From positions 1 through 48,487 of the forward strand of contig MFRW01000004.1 of assembly GCA_001786575.1 (NCBI GenBank): a stretch of 48,487 bases of DNA, given 5' to 3'. This document shows, in pieces, positions 26,009 to 35,700 of this stretch. Numbering within the stretch: the first letter of the stretch is position 1; every line of letters begins with the position of its first letter. The translations under genes and the position numbers were made by a program. Below the pieces are notes generated by a model. It saw only the letters and a list, made by a program, of their open reading frames with translations, did no database searches and was not told where the DNA came from. Source of the stretch: Candidatus Moranbacteria bacterium RIFCSPHIGHO2_01_FULL_55_24. GTDB taxonomy: Bacteria; Patescibacteriota; Minisyncoccia; Moranbacterales; UBA1568.

Positions 26009-26273
26009 ATATTGTTGATAAATCTGTATAAACCCTCTTTTTCTGTGGGTAGCCCTAGGATAACAACGCCTTTAATGTGGATTATTCGAGCGAAGAAATA
26101 ATAAGAGTAAGTTTTCCACTAAGTTTGGTGAGGAAGTGGGAGAAATATAAAACTTTTTTGTATAAAAAATACTTTATCTAAAAGAAAAACTTCACTTATC
26201 ACACTATCCACAGTCTTAATCATAATAATAAATCTTTAAATATATATAATTATATTAAAGATTACAGAAACCT
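26009..26273. other. Candidate oriC part 2 (dnaA-dnaN intergenic, AT-rich)
   Basis: CTTATCACACTATCCACA near 26195-26215 and an AT tract AAATATATATAATTATATTAAAG before dnaN. Confidence 0.5.
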
Positions 26274-27434
26274 ATGGAACTTATCTGTACACAAGAGAAT
26301 CTTTCACTCGCTCTCTCATATCTGGACCGAATCGCCGGGAAACAGAGTTCGCTCCCGATCTTGAGTAATCTTCTTCTGGAGACTGAAAAAGGGAGACTGA
26401 AGATTTCTGCGACAAACCTAGAAATCGGGGTAGTAGTTTATGTAGGGGCGAAAATAGAAAGTGATGGAAAGTTCACTGTACCAGCGAAAATCTTTGCTCA
26501 TTTTGTGCATAATTTGCCACCTGGAGAGGTTTTGAATATCAAAGTGGTACAGCAGCACCTTTTTATTGCAAGCGGCGGCTACACGATGAAAATAAAAGGT
26601 TTGGATGGAAAGGATTTCCCTATCATTCCGCAATACAAAAACGACTATCCCTTCTCTCTCCCAGCTCAAGATGTAAAACAAGCGCTTCAAAGGCTTCTTT
26701 TCTGTGTGAGTACGAATGAAGCGCGTATCGAATTGACTGGTGTGTATGTTTCCTTTGAGGAAGGAGCGCTCCATCTCGCTGCAACGGATAGTTTCCGGCT
26801 TGCTGAAGAGATTATCCCTTTCACTGATCAGAGTTCGGGGTATAAGCAGTTTCTCTCTGAAAATACCTCGCTTATCATCCCAAGCGCCACTCTCCAAGAA
26901 CTCCTTCGGGTGATTACTCCCGAAACGATGAATATCAAGCTTGCACTCGAGGAAAATCAGCTTTTCTTCGAGGTAGATAATGTGCAGATCGTTTCACGTA
27001 TCATCAGCGGGAAGTATCCTGACTATCAGCAGATCATCCCGAAAAAATTCACCCTCCAAGCGGTCATAGAGAAAGATCTTTTCCTCCGTTCTTTGAAGTT
27101 AGCAAGCTCCCTTTCCTCTTATACATCGGGCGAGATAGCACTTATCTTCGATCCGGAACAGAAACAATGCACGCTCGTCTCTCAATCGAAAGAAATCGGC
27201 GAGAATACGAGTATTATCCCTTTGGAGGTGCAAACCGGAACGGAGCCGCTCACTCTCGTTTTCAATCCGCGCTACGTGATAGAGGGGATAAACGCGCTTC
27301 ATTCGGACAAACTACTCTTCCTCGCGAATACGAATACCTCTCCGGTAGCACTCCGTGAATTCAACGAAGAGAAGAAAGAGGAGGATGGAAAATATCTCTA
27401 TATCATGATGCCGATCCGGAAAGAATATGCGTAA
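26274..27434 (+). CDS. dnaN: DNA polymerase III beta sliding clamp
   Basis: MELICTQENLSLALSYLDRIAGKQSSLPILSNLLLE...; C-terminal YLYIMMPIR. Confidence 0.95.
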   Translation: MELICTQENLSLALSYLDRIAGKQSSLPILSNLLLETEKGRLKISATNLEIGVVVYVGAKIESDGKFTVPAKIFAHFVHNLPPGEVLNIKVVQQHLFIASGGYTMKIKGLDGKDFPIIPQYKNDYPFSLPAQDVKQALQRLLFCVSTNEARIELTGVYVSFEEGALHLAATDSFRLAEEIIPFTDQSSGYKQFLSENTSLIIPSATLQELLRVITPETMNIKLALEENQLFFEVDNVQIVSRIISGKYPDYQQIIPKKFTLQAVIEKDLFLRSLKLASSLSSYTSGEIALIFDPEQKQCTLVSQSKEIGENTSIIPLEVQTGTEPLTLVFNPRYVIEGINALHSDKLLFLANTNTSPVALREFNEEKKEEDGKYLYIMMPIRKEYA

Positions 27435-27723
27435 TCTCCGAGACCTTCTTTCTTCACGGAAGAGCACGGAAGAAACAGCTCTTTCGAAGCCTCTCGATGA
27501 AAAAACCATCTTTTTTATCTGCAAGAAAATCCTCCAGGAAGAATATGGCAGCCGCGGGAGCGAGAATATCGAGGCGGTAACATACAAAGAAAAGAAGCTT
27601 TCCTTGAGAGCGAGGAATTCTCTCTGGAGGAATGAAGCGGCTCTTCAGAAAGAACATCTCAAAAATCGCATCAATACCCTCCTCGCTCAAGAAGCGGTGG
27701 AAGAGATAAAGATCTTCTACTAG
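27427..27723 (+). CDS. DUF721/DciA-like small protein
   Basis: 98 aa overlapping dnaN by 8 bp; AVTYKEKKLSLRARNSLWRNEAALQKEHLKNRINTLL resembles DUF721 proteins. Confidence 0.55.
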   Translation: MRNLRDLLSSRKSTEETALSKPLDEKTIFFICKKILQEEYGSRGSENIEAVTYKEKKLSLRARNSLWRNEAALQKEHLKNRINTLLAQEAVEEIKIFY

Positions 27724-27751
27724 AGATGAGCTTCAAAAAATCCACTACTTT

Positions 27752-30310
27752 CTAGTAGTGGATCAGCATACTTTTCTTATCTATCGCTTTATTCCCGTTA
27801 TTATCCTCTATTTCCGCCTCTATCGTGACGGTGCTATTGTTCTTACTCCCCGGAATCGAGTAGGAAAGAGAATACGGTTTGGAGGTGGATGACCCTATAT
27901 CGCTGCCATCCATCCGGTAGACTACTTGTTTTGTTCCGTACGGAGCGTCTACCTGTGCAGAAAAAGCGACAGAAGAGCTGCTGGTCTCGCTCGGAGCTGC
28001 GAGAGCGATAGAAGGTTTGTATTTAGAGAAGTCTTCCGCTTTGCACTCATCATTCGGGACATCGCGCACAATCACGCCTTTCTGTTTCTCATACCAATTT
28101 TCCACTGCCTTTTCCCAGCTTTTGTACTGCGGATCATTTTCCGGTTTTTCCGGTTCCGGACCGCGCGGATCTTCACGATTCACATAGTGGAGAATATCAT
28201 GATCGCTCGCGAAATCTTTCTTCTCCTCTTCATCTTCCGGACAGTATTTATTCGCGAGGCAGTAATCTTTCTTACCAGGTATGCGGCAGACTTTCACATC
28301 CTTCTTTTCCTCGAGCTTTCCAGCAAGCATCGGCTTGTTGGTTTTTCCTTCGCCATCCCCGATCTCGTCATCCGGATTATATTTCGGAAATTCTTCAAGG
28401 GCGTAGTTCCCGAGAGCTTTATCCAGGAATGCCCGCCAGATCGGCGCTGCCACATTCACGCCGTCCGCGCCAGCCACCATCGGGCTGTTATCATTATTCC
28501 CAGCCCAGACACCGACAGCAAGGGAGGGAGTATAGCCGATGGTCCAGCCATCACGAAACTCGTTTGTCGTTCCGGTTTTCGCGACTACCTGACGGTTGTC
28601 GAAGCGCAGCGGAGAGTTCTCGCCGAACACCCAGGCACGGTTCTCATTATTCGAGAGCACTGAATCGAGCATCGCTACGTATTTTTCCTCCACGACGCGT
28701 TCCCCAGGGCTTTGCTTGAATTCCTCCAAAACTTTTCCGGAAGAATCTTCAATCCGCAAAATAGCGCTCTTTTCATGCTTGATACCACCGGTGGCAAGGG
28801 TGCCGTAGGCGTTTACATGGTCGAGGAGCTTCACCTCGCCCCCACCAAGCACCAGAGACAGCCCGACCCGGTCAGGATCGCTGATACCGGTGATTCCGAG
28901 GTCATGGGCAAGCTTCACGGAATCCTTCACTCCGGCCAGATAAAGAGTCTTCACCGCCGGGACGTTGAGCGAACCTCCCAAAGTCTTCTTCATCGGGAGA
29001 GGGCCGTTGAACTTACCGTTATAATTCTGGGGTTTATAGGATTTTTCCTGGCCGGTATCGAATTCCGTCTCTACGTCATAGAGCATCGTTTCCGGCAGAT
29101 AACCCTTGGTAAAGGCGGTGAGGTAGACATAGGGCTTGAAGGAAGACCCCGGCTGACGGTCGCGGATGGCGACGTTCACCTGCCCATCGATGGATTCATC
29201 GAAGTAATCCTTCGATCCCACCATGGCGAGGATCTGGCCATTCTTCGGATCAATGGCTACCAGAGCGGCATTCGAGGCGTTCCAGCGCTTGTTGTCAGCC
29301 GATCCTTTGCGGACGGCCTCTTCTGCCATCTGCTGCTTGTCCCAATCGAGCGTGGTGATGACTTTGTATCCGCCTTGTTCCACTGCCTGGTCCCCGTACT
29401 TTTCCTGAAGATAATCCTTGATATACATGACGAAATGAGGTGCGGCGATAATGTCCTTCTGGGGCAGGACTTTATCAAGCGTATTCGCTGCGATCGCCTC
29501 CTGGGCCTGTTCTTCGGTAATATAGCCGAGTTTCGCCATCTGCATGAGCGCATAGTCCTTGCGGGCGATGAGGCGTTCCGGATGGCTGCCGTAAGGGGAA
29601 TAGTAGGCTGTACCGCGGGGCAGCGCCGCAAGCAGCGCCGCTTCATCGAGCGAGAGATCGCGTGCCGGCTTCCCGAAATAGGTCTCTGCAGCCGCTTCGA
29701 TCCCATAGGCGTTCTGGCCGTACGGGATCTCGTTTAGGTACATGGCGAGGATCTCATCCTTCGTAAAAAGCGTTTCGAGCTCTATGGAGAGAATCGCCTC
29801 CTTGACCTTGCGCGTCAGGGTCTGCTCGTTCGAGAGAAGCGAATTCTTCACGAACTGCTGGGTAATTGTCGAGGCTCCCTGGGCGGTATCGAAGGTGATA
29901 ATATCCTTGAAAAGGGCGCGCAGGATAGCCTTCGGCTGGATGCCGAAATGGTGGTAGAAATCCTGGTCCTCGAGGGCGATCGTCGAGGCTCGGACCACTT
30001 CCGGCATCTGGTCAAAGGGGATGACGGTGCGCTTCTCCTCTCCGTGGACCTCATAGAGAAGGTGTTCGCCGCTCCGATCGTAGATCTTCGTGGATTCGGC
30101 GACGAAACGTTTGTTGATATTCCCGGCGTCCGGCAGATCTTTCGCGATATAGAGAAAAAGCGCCGCGACCAGCACAAATCCGGCCCCGCCGGCGATTCCT
30201 GCTACTTTTCGGATTTTCTCCCAATCCCACTCTCTCCAATTTCCCCAGTCGATCTTTTTCGTTTCTGATAAAGTGGCTAGAACTCGTCTTTTTTTACGTA
30301 AAAACCGCAT
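27752..30310 (-). CDS. Penicillin-binding protein 1A-type transglycosylase/transpeptidase with C-terminal Ig-like domain
   Basis: ALEDQDFYHHFGIQPKAILRAL, GASTITQQFVKNSLL, RQPGSSFKPYVYLTAF, AKTGTTNEFRDGWTIGYTPSLAVGVWAGN. Confidence 0.94.
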   Translation of the reverse strand: MRFLRKKRRVLATLSETKKIDWGNWREWDWEKIRKVAGIAGGAGFVLVAALFLYIAKDLPDAGNINKRFVAESTKIYDRSGEHLLYEVHGEEKRTVIPFDQMPEVVRASTIALEDQDFYHHFGIQPKAILRALFKDIITFDTAQGASTITQQFVKNSLLSNEQTLTRKVKEAILSIELETLFTKDEILAMYLNEIPYGQNAYGIEAAAETYFGKPARDLSLDEAALLAALPRGTAYYSPYGSHPERLIARKDYALMQMAKLGYITEEQAQEAIAANTLDKVLPQKDIIAAPHFVMYIKDYLQEKYGDQAVEQGGYKVITTLDWDKQQMAEEAVRKGSADNKRWNASNAALVAIDPKNGQILAMVGSKDYFDESIDGQVNVAIRDRQPGSSFKPYVYLTAFTKGYLPETMLYDVETEFDTGQEKSYKPQNYNGKFNGPLPMKKTLGGSLNVPAVKTLYLAGVKDSVKLAHDLGITGISDPDRVGLSLVLGGGEVKLLDHVNAYGTLATGGIKHEKSAILRIEDSSGKVLEEFKQSPGERVVEEKYVAMLDSVLSNNENRAWVFGENSPLRFDNRQVVAKTGTTNEFRDGWTIGYTPSLAVGVWAGNNDNSPMVAGADGVNVAAPIWRAFLDKALGNYALEEFPKYNPDDEIGDGEGKTNKPMLAGKLEEKKDVKVCRIPGKKDYCLANKYCPEDEEEKKDFASDHDILHYVNREDPRGPEPEKPENDPQYKSWEKAVENWYEKQKGVIVRDVPNDECKAEDFSKYKPSIALAAPSETSSSSVAFSAQVDAPYGTKQVVYRMDGSDIGSSTSKPYSLSYSIPGSKNNSTVTIEAEIEDNNGNKAIDKKSMLIHY

Positions 30311-30410
30311 ATTTTATATACAATGAGTATCTCCATTGTATACCATAAAAAAGCGAAAAAGAGAACCCGAAGGAACTCTTTTTGGAAGAACAGTTTCAAA
30401 TTCGAAGGCC

Positions 30411-31355
30411 TTAACGCGAAGCCCGTTTGGCAAGAGCTTCAAGAGTATTTTCAATGAATAACTCTGAAGAGTTCATTTTTTCGGAAGGAAAGCCGATCTG
30501 GTCATTCAGCTCAAAAACAAAAGGCTGGGAACCGGCCTGGATCCCGAAATCTATCGAGTAGAGCGGGAAGTCGAATTCCTCATCGATCACAGCTTGAATT
30601 TCTTGGACGCACGAGAGAATGAAAGAAGGGATCTTCTCAAGAGGCACTTCTTCGATAGATCCTCCCAAAGCGACATTGGCCAGAAGAGAACCTTCTTTAG
30701 GGGTTCGTACGTGGGCTAAGGTAATCTTCCCGTTGACAACAACGATACGAAGATCGTGGTACCCCTCTGTTATCCCGGGAATTCCTTGGGAGGTATCGAC
30801 AAATTCTTGGAGTACATATTCGCTCTTTTCCTCCAAAACGACGTGAGCCAAGTTTTCCGGCTTATCGATAAGAATACCCTTTCCCTGCATTCCCTTGGCC
30901 GGTTTCAGTACGGCGAGAGGAGCGCCTTCGAGACTTTTCAATTGAGAAAGAAGCTCCTCCTGGTTTTTAATAACGAAACTTCTCGGCATGAATCTTCCAA
31001 GACGGATTCCCATGAGATTCTTATCATGGCAGAGATGCTTGAATTCGCTGCTATTCAAAGTTTTCTGTCCGATTTCTACGGGCGGGAAGGAAATCCCGCC
31101 GCTCCGATCGAATACGGCGTCTGCTTCTATAATGCCTTTCTGTAACTCGAAAAAGTTTCCGGTATAGAGATAGGCATCTTTGAATGTCAGAGGAGGCTCG
31201 TAGTTTTCTTTTCCATTCGCTACATACATGTCGAACCCCAAGCCCGTTCCTTTCTTGAAAAAAGAATGGTAAACGGATCTTTTGATTCCGAGCTTCTGAA
31301 ACGGATCGGAGCTCAAGGGGCGCCGATGGAAATACATGACTATTTTTTTTCGCAT
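30411..31355 (-). CDS. ATP-grasp family protein
   Basis: LAVLKPAKGMQGKGILI, EYVLQEFVDTSQGIPG, DLRIVVVNGKI, YSIDFGIQAGSQPFVFELND. Confidence 0.8.
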   Translation of the reverse strand: MRKKIVMYFHRRPLSSDPFQKLGIKRSVYHSFFKKGTGLGFDMYVANGKENYEPPLTFKDAYLYTGNFFELQKGIIEADAVFDRSGGISFPPVEIGQKTLNSSEFKHLCHDKNLMGIRLGRFMPRSFVIKNQEELLSQLKSLEGAPLAVLKPAKGMQGKGILIDKPENLAHVVLEEKSEYVLQEFVDTSQGIPGITEGYHDLRIVVVNGKITLAHVRTPKEGSLLANVALGGSIEEVPLEKIPSFILSCVQEIQAVIDEEFDFPLYSIDFGIQAGSQPFVFELNDQIGFPSEKMNSSELFIENTLEALAKRASR

Positions 31356-32251
31356 AAGGCAAGGTAGTCGGCTAAGCGCTCGATTTCTTGAGAAATACCG
31401 GGATCAAGGGTAAGCGCAGGGCAGGCGTTCACTTCGAATATCACCGGCTCGCCGTTTTCCTTTACTACGATATCTACGCCGGCTACCTGGATGTCGGTTA
31501 TCGCTGATGCCAGCAGGGCTTCTCGCCGGATCTCTTCCTTTACAGCATCTACGTCCATGAATTCCTCTCTTGCTCCAAGGTGGACATTGTTTCTGAATTC
31601 TTCTTTTTCGGAACGGATCTTCTTTTCGGCGACAGCGACCTTGTCGCCAGTCACTAGAAGGCGATACTCGAATGTGTTGGGTATGAATTCTTGCAAGAAT
31701 ATCGCTGATCGCTCGTTTTTTTCTGAAAGGCGGCCGATAACCTCTTGCAGAGAAGATAGGTCTTTCGCCAAGAAAACACCTGCTCCCTGGGAGGTATTGC
31801 ATTCTTTGACGACGATCGGGAAGCCGAGATATTCTTCGGCGCTTTTCAAGTGTTCTTCCGAGTAGCTTCCGGCGAAGTAGGTTTTCGGAATGGATGCTCC
31901 GGCCAATGCCAAGCGGAACATCTGAACGATCTTGGCGACATCCGAAGAATCCTTTATCTGCTCATGAAAGCGATCGATAAAGTAGACCCCTTTCTTTTTT
32001 GCCAGGTGCGCCAGCATAAAGGCGAGACCGCCATGCCTCCCTACTTTTCTCGGATAAATCGTATTCCAGTTTTCAAGAGGCTTTTTCTCAATAAAAAGAT
32101 CGACATTTCCTTTTTCGATGAACACCTCGATGTCCTCAAAACTTGAAACAGAAAATGCTACGCCGCGGCTGGAAAGCTGATCGCCGAGCAAGCCGAGAAG
32201 TTTTTGTACCCGAGGACCTGAAGCTTTCTTGCTTTTTAAAACGAGAAGCAT
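31340..32251 (-). CDS. RimK-like ATP-grasp ligase
   Basis: FPIVVKECNTSQGAGVFLAKD, FLQEFIPNTFEYRLLVTGDKV, VAGVDIVVKENGEPVIFEVNACPAL. Confidence 0.85.
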   Translation of the reverse strand: MLLVLKSKKASGPRVQKLLGLLGDQLSSRGVAFSVSSFEDIEVFIEKGNVDLFIEKKPLENWNTIYPRKVGRHGGLAFMLAHLAKKKGVYFIDRFHEQIKDSSDVAKIVQMFRLALAGASIPKTYFAGSYSEEHLKSAEEYLGFPIVVKECNTSQGAGVFLAKDLSSLQEVIGRLSEKNERSAIFLQEFIPNTFEYRLLVTGDKVAVAEKKIRSEKEEFRNNVHLGAREEFMDVDAVKEEIRREALLASAITDIQVAGVDIVVKENGEPVIFEVNACPALTLDPGISQEIERLADYLALCEKK

Positions 32252-32264
32252 ATGCGGATGAAGC

Positions 32265-33659
32265 TTATTTATTTACATCGATAAGAAATTTCCTCAAGCT
32301 TTTTCTCCCCACGATGACCGGGTATTCGAGATGGGAGCGCCCGATGATGGAAACTTTGGCAGGAACGGTAACGCCGTCTATCACCAGGTCTATTCTGACC
32401 ATCGGCCGATAGGAAGTGCCATGGGATGATTTGACTGGAACGGTGCTGGCGAGATCGGGAATATCCGCGAACAGCTTTTCGCGCTCCTCTTTCGAGAGTT
32501 CCTGCAAGATGTCCCGATTGGCTACCCTCCGCTCGAACTCTTCGAGAGCCTCATGAAAGCCGAGCTCTTCGGCGATTTGAGTATCAATGGAAGTGGAATC
32601 GGCACCTGTATCGATTTTGGCTTCGACTTCCAGTTCTTTCCCATCCTTACCGATCAGCTTCACTTTTTCTATTGCTCCGATGACCCGTTTACCGGAGATT
32701 TCCTCGATCTCTTCCTCGATCTCACCGCCGAAGAGATTCATGCCGACGCGGATACCTCGGTCGACTGATCGGATCTTCAGTCCGGAGACGCGGTCGAGAC
32801 GCTCCTTGAGTCCGGAGAGATTCGCCAGCTGGATAGAGAGACCTGGGCGGGCGTTTAGCTCGAGGATGACCGGCCCGCGCTCGCGATCGATCGCGATGTC
32901 CGCTCCCAGGAACCCGAGACCGGAAATCTTCTGCGCTTCTGCCGCCATCCGGAGAATCTCTTTCCAGTAGGGGATCTTGATACCCGAAAGCACGAGGCGC
33001 GTTCCAGGCACGTATTCGATGACATGCCCCTTGCCGATAATGGCGGTCGTGGTGGTGCCGGTTGCGAGGTCGATACCGACGCCGACAGCGCCCTGCTGGA
33101 GATTGGCTTTGCCGTCGGAACCTCTGGTCGGCAGACGGAGCATGGCCATTACCGGGACGGAATTGAAGACGATGACACGGATATCCGGGATGCCTTTGAA
33201 AGCATATGGTTTGAAGAGTTTCAAAAGCGTCAGGCGCTCTTCGAAGAAGGCAGTGTCGGGGATATTGGCGAGCGAGAAAGAGCCGTCGAGAATGTTTCTG
33301 ATATGGCTCTTCAGGTCTTCGATAGTGATCACTGTCCCATCGGCTTTGACCCAGGCATCGTCACGTCCTTTTTTCCGGGCATAGACGACGAGGATTCCCT
33401 CGCCGCCGAAGCCGCGGTTCGGCTTCAAGGCGAAGCTTGCCGGAAGCTTCGCCCAATCGAACTGTTCGAGCGCCTCATGGGTACTGATCTTCCCGATGAG
33501 AAGCGGCACGGCTAAACTGTTCTTCTTCAAGATGCGTTTGCAGAGGAGCTTGTTGTCTGCAATCTCCATGCCGCGCTTCCGGTTGTAGGGGCGGATGTAT
33601 TCCAGATTTCTCGCGTTCATGCCGAGAAGCTTCTGGCTCTTCCTGAAAAAATCGAACAT
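32265..33659 (-). CDS. ATP-grasp ligase fused to retropepsin-like (RimK-associated) aspartyl protease domain
   Basis: FALKPNRGFGGEGILVVYARKKG, LGADIAIDRERGPVILELNARPGLSIQLAN; C-terminus EAKIDTGADSTSIDTQIAEELG (DTGA) and VIVGRKSLRKFLIDVNK. Confidence 0.87.
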   Translation of the reverse strand: MFDFFRKSQKLLGMNARNLEYIRPYNRKRGMEIADNKLLCKRILKKNSLAVPLLIGKISTHEALEQFDWAKLPASFALKPNRGFGGEGILVVYARKKGRDDAWVKADGTVITIEDLKSHIRNILDGSFSLANIPDTAFFEERLTLLKLFKPYAFKGIPDIRVIVFNSVPVMAMLRLPTRGSDGKANLQQGAVGVGIDLATGTTTTAIIGKGHVIEYVPGTRLVLSGIKIPYWKEILRMAAEAQKISGLGFLGADIAIDRERGPVILELNARPGLSIQLANLSGLKERLDRVSGLKIRSVDRGIRVGMNLFGGEIEEEIEEISGKRVIGAIEKVKLIGKDGKELEVEAKIDTGADSTSIDTQIAEELGFHEALEEFERRVANRDILQELSKEEREKLFADIPDLASTVPVKSSHGTSYRPMVRIDLVIDGVTVPAKVSIIGRSHLEYPVIVGRKSLRKFLIDVNK

Positions 33660-33681
33660 ACGGGAGAAAATGGAAAAGAAA

Positions 33682-34338
33682 CTAGAGGTGAGGGAGGATC
33701 TTTCGGAAGCGGAAGTATTCCACGATGCGGAGCCCGGTCCATTTTCCGAGAGTGAAGTTGATCACGAAGGTGAAAAGGATGATCCACGGATAGCGGAGGA
33801 TGAGGATGGTGAGCATGTCCCAGCTTATGAGCGCGTAGCCGACGAGCGAGATAAGGAGGGTTTCCAGAGCCAGGAAAAAAGCGGCTTTGCTACCCTTCTC
33901 GATCTGGGTCGCGACGAATTTCTCGGCGAGCGTGATCATGATGAGAAGCGGGAAGATGGAAACCGAAGCGAGGCCGGTACGATGGAAGTGTCCGCCCGCG
34001 ACGAGGATCCCGAGGATGGCGAGGGCCACGATGGAAATCGTGATAGCAACACGCGGCAGGTACAGGAGGCGGAACTGCTTCAGGATAAAACGCGAGACCA
34101 TGCCCACCAGGATGATGCTGACGAAAATGGCGATGCCGTATTTGAGGCCGTTCGGATCGAAGGCGAAAAGAGCGAAGGTGATGATCGAAGGCGTATAGAT
34201 GCCGAACGCCTTGATGCCCACCACTTGGCGGAAGAAGGCGACGAGCGTCGCGACGACGGGAACCATCAAGAGGAGCGCGATGGTCTGAAGAGGCACGCCC
34301 TGCGAAACGATAAAACTGACCCAAGGATGGTAGTACAT
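33682..34338 (-). CDS. 7TM protein of the type usually fused to inactive transglutaminase
   Basis: IALLLMVPVVATLVAFFRQVVGIKAFGIYTPSIITFALFAF...; adjacent to the ATP-grasp/retropepsin gene. Confidence 0.75.
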   Translation of the reverse strand: MYYHPWVSFIVSQGVPLQTIALLLMVPVVATLVAFFRQVVGIKAFGIYTPSIITFALFAFDPNGLKYGIAIFVSIILVGMVSRFILKQFRLLYLPRVAITISIVALAILGILVAGGHFHRTGLASVSIFPLLIMITLAEKFVATQIEKGSKAAFFLALETLLISLVGYALISWDMLTILILRYPWIILFTFVINFTLGKWTGLRIVEYFRFRKILPHL

Positions 34339-34383
34339 ATGCGGAAGCGCTAATGGTTCAATCGTACTCTAGCTGTCTGTATC

Positions 34384-34878
34384 TTACTTCGAATTCTTGA
34401 TATTTTCCATGCGCCTCCGGTTGGCATGGCAGATCGCGATTGCGAGCGCATCCGCCGCGTCGTCGGGTTTCGGTATTTCTTTGAGCTTCAGGATGGCCTT
34501 GACCATCGTCTGGACCTGCAGTTTGTCCGCTTTCCCGTAATTGGTCAGCGCTTGTTTCACCTGAAGCGGAGTGTAACCGGCTATGGTAATACCGAACTTC
34601 TCGAGCGTCAAGAGGATCGCCCCGCGCGCCTGGCCGACGGAGATGGCAGTTTTCTGGTTATTGGAAAAGAAGAGCTCCTCCACAGAAGCTTCTTCCGGAA
34701 CATAGAGCTGGAGCAGGTGTTCCAAATCGGAAGCGATTTCTTCAAGCCGCTTCTCGAGGGGGAGTTCTTTGCTCGTGCTGATGTGGCCGAACGCGAGAGG
34801 AGTGATCTTCGATCCGATCACTTCGATCACGCCCCAGCCGACGGTCGCCGTGCCTGGATCGATGCCGATGATTTTCAT
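34384..34878 (-). CDS. ruvC: Holliday junction resolvase RuvC
   Basis: MKIIGIDPGTATVGWGVIE, SVEELFFSNNQKTAISVGQARGAIL. Confidence 0.95.
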   Translation of the reverse strand: MKIIGIDPGTATVGWGVIEVIGSKITPLAFGHISTSKELPLEKRLEEIASDLEHLLQLYVPEEASVEELFFSNNQKTAISVGQARGAILLTLEKFGITIAGYTPLQVKQALTNYGKADKLQVQTMVKAILKLKEIPKPDDAADALAIAICHANRRRMENIKNSK

Positions 34879-34890
34879 GGGAGCGGATTT

Positions 34891-35439
34891 TTAGAGAGAG
34901 GCTTTCGGGGATCCGCTTGCGGCATCGCGAGTGATACGCATGATCGTATCTTTCAGATGGAGCGGATCCGGCACCTGGCGGAAAATGAAGCGCCCGTTCT
35001 CTCCGGCGGTCTGCACATACAGGTCGCCGAAATTGAACATGGTCGGGACGATGCCTTCGACAGTAGTGGTGATGTCCTGCACCCGGCCATAGGTCAGCTC
35101 GCTTATGTGGCGGACGAAAAGGCCTTTCTGTTCGATATTCAGGATACGTTCATCCGTGATGATCCAGATATCGAAATAGTAGTCGATCCAGACGAGAAAC
35201 CCGTAGAGCCAGAGAAAGACGAAAAGCGTGTTCTGTAGGAAGATGAGGAACCGGAAGCGCTCGCCGGCGGTAATTTCCGGAAAGAGCAGAGGAATCAGAA
35301 ACAGGCTTCCCAGGAGGAAGAACGCCATCACGAACACGATAAAGAGGTGCGAAAGCAGGTTGAACCAGTGCCGATGGACGATACTCACTACGGTTTCCGT
35401 CTCACGCTGTCCTGGGAAATGGATTTTTTTCATATTCAT
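34891..35439 (-). CDS. Bacterial PH-domain membrane protein
   Basis: Two TMs then DIWIITDERILNIEQKGLFVRHISELTYGRVQDITTTVEGIVPTMFNFGDLYVQTAG. Confidence 0.8.
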   Translation of the reverse strand: MNMKKIHFPGQRETETVVSIVHRHWFNLLSHLFIVFVMAFFLLGSLFLIPLLFPEITAGERFRFLIFLQNTLFVFLWLYGFLVWIDYYFDIWIITDERILNIEQKGLFVRHISELTYGRVQDITTTVEGIVPTMFNFGDLYVQTAGENGRFIFRQVPDPLHLKDTIMRITRDAASGSPKASL

Positions 35440-35449
35440 AGAAGAATAT

Positions 35450-35674
35450 TCAGAGCGAGGAGGTTTGCGGGAGCAGATCGCCCCAAGGAAGAGTGAAAAA
35501 GAGGATCGCGTTCGTGAAGAGGAGAACCGTGATGACGCCTAAGAAGAGGAGAAGCGCCGCGAAAGCGGTCTTCTTGTCGAGAGAATAGTGCGCGATGTGG
35601 TACACGATGAAAAGAGCCGTGAATACATAGCTCATGAAAAGGAGCGTATAGAGGAGTCCGAACAGCGCCTGCAT
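35450..35674 (-). CDS. Hypothetical small membrane protein
   Basis: 74 aa, two hydrophobic segments, same strand and tight spacing with neighbours. Confidence 0.55.
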   Translation of the reverse strand: MQALFGLLYTLLFMSYVFTALFIVYHIAHYSLDKKTAFAALLLFLGVITVLLFTNAILFFTLPWGDLLPQTSSL

Positions 35675-35700
35675 GCGGGTGTTTGTTTTCTTTTCCTATT

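Noticed and set aside
27926-29737. Plus-strand ORFs 27926-28663 and 28712-29737
   Set aside because: Antisense shadows of PBP1A.
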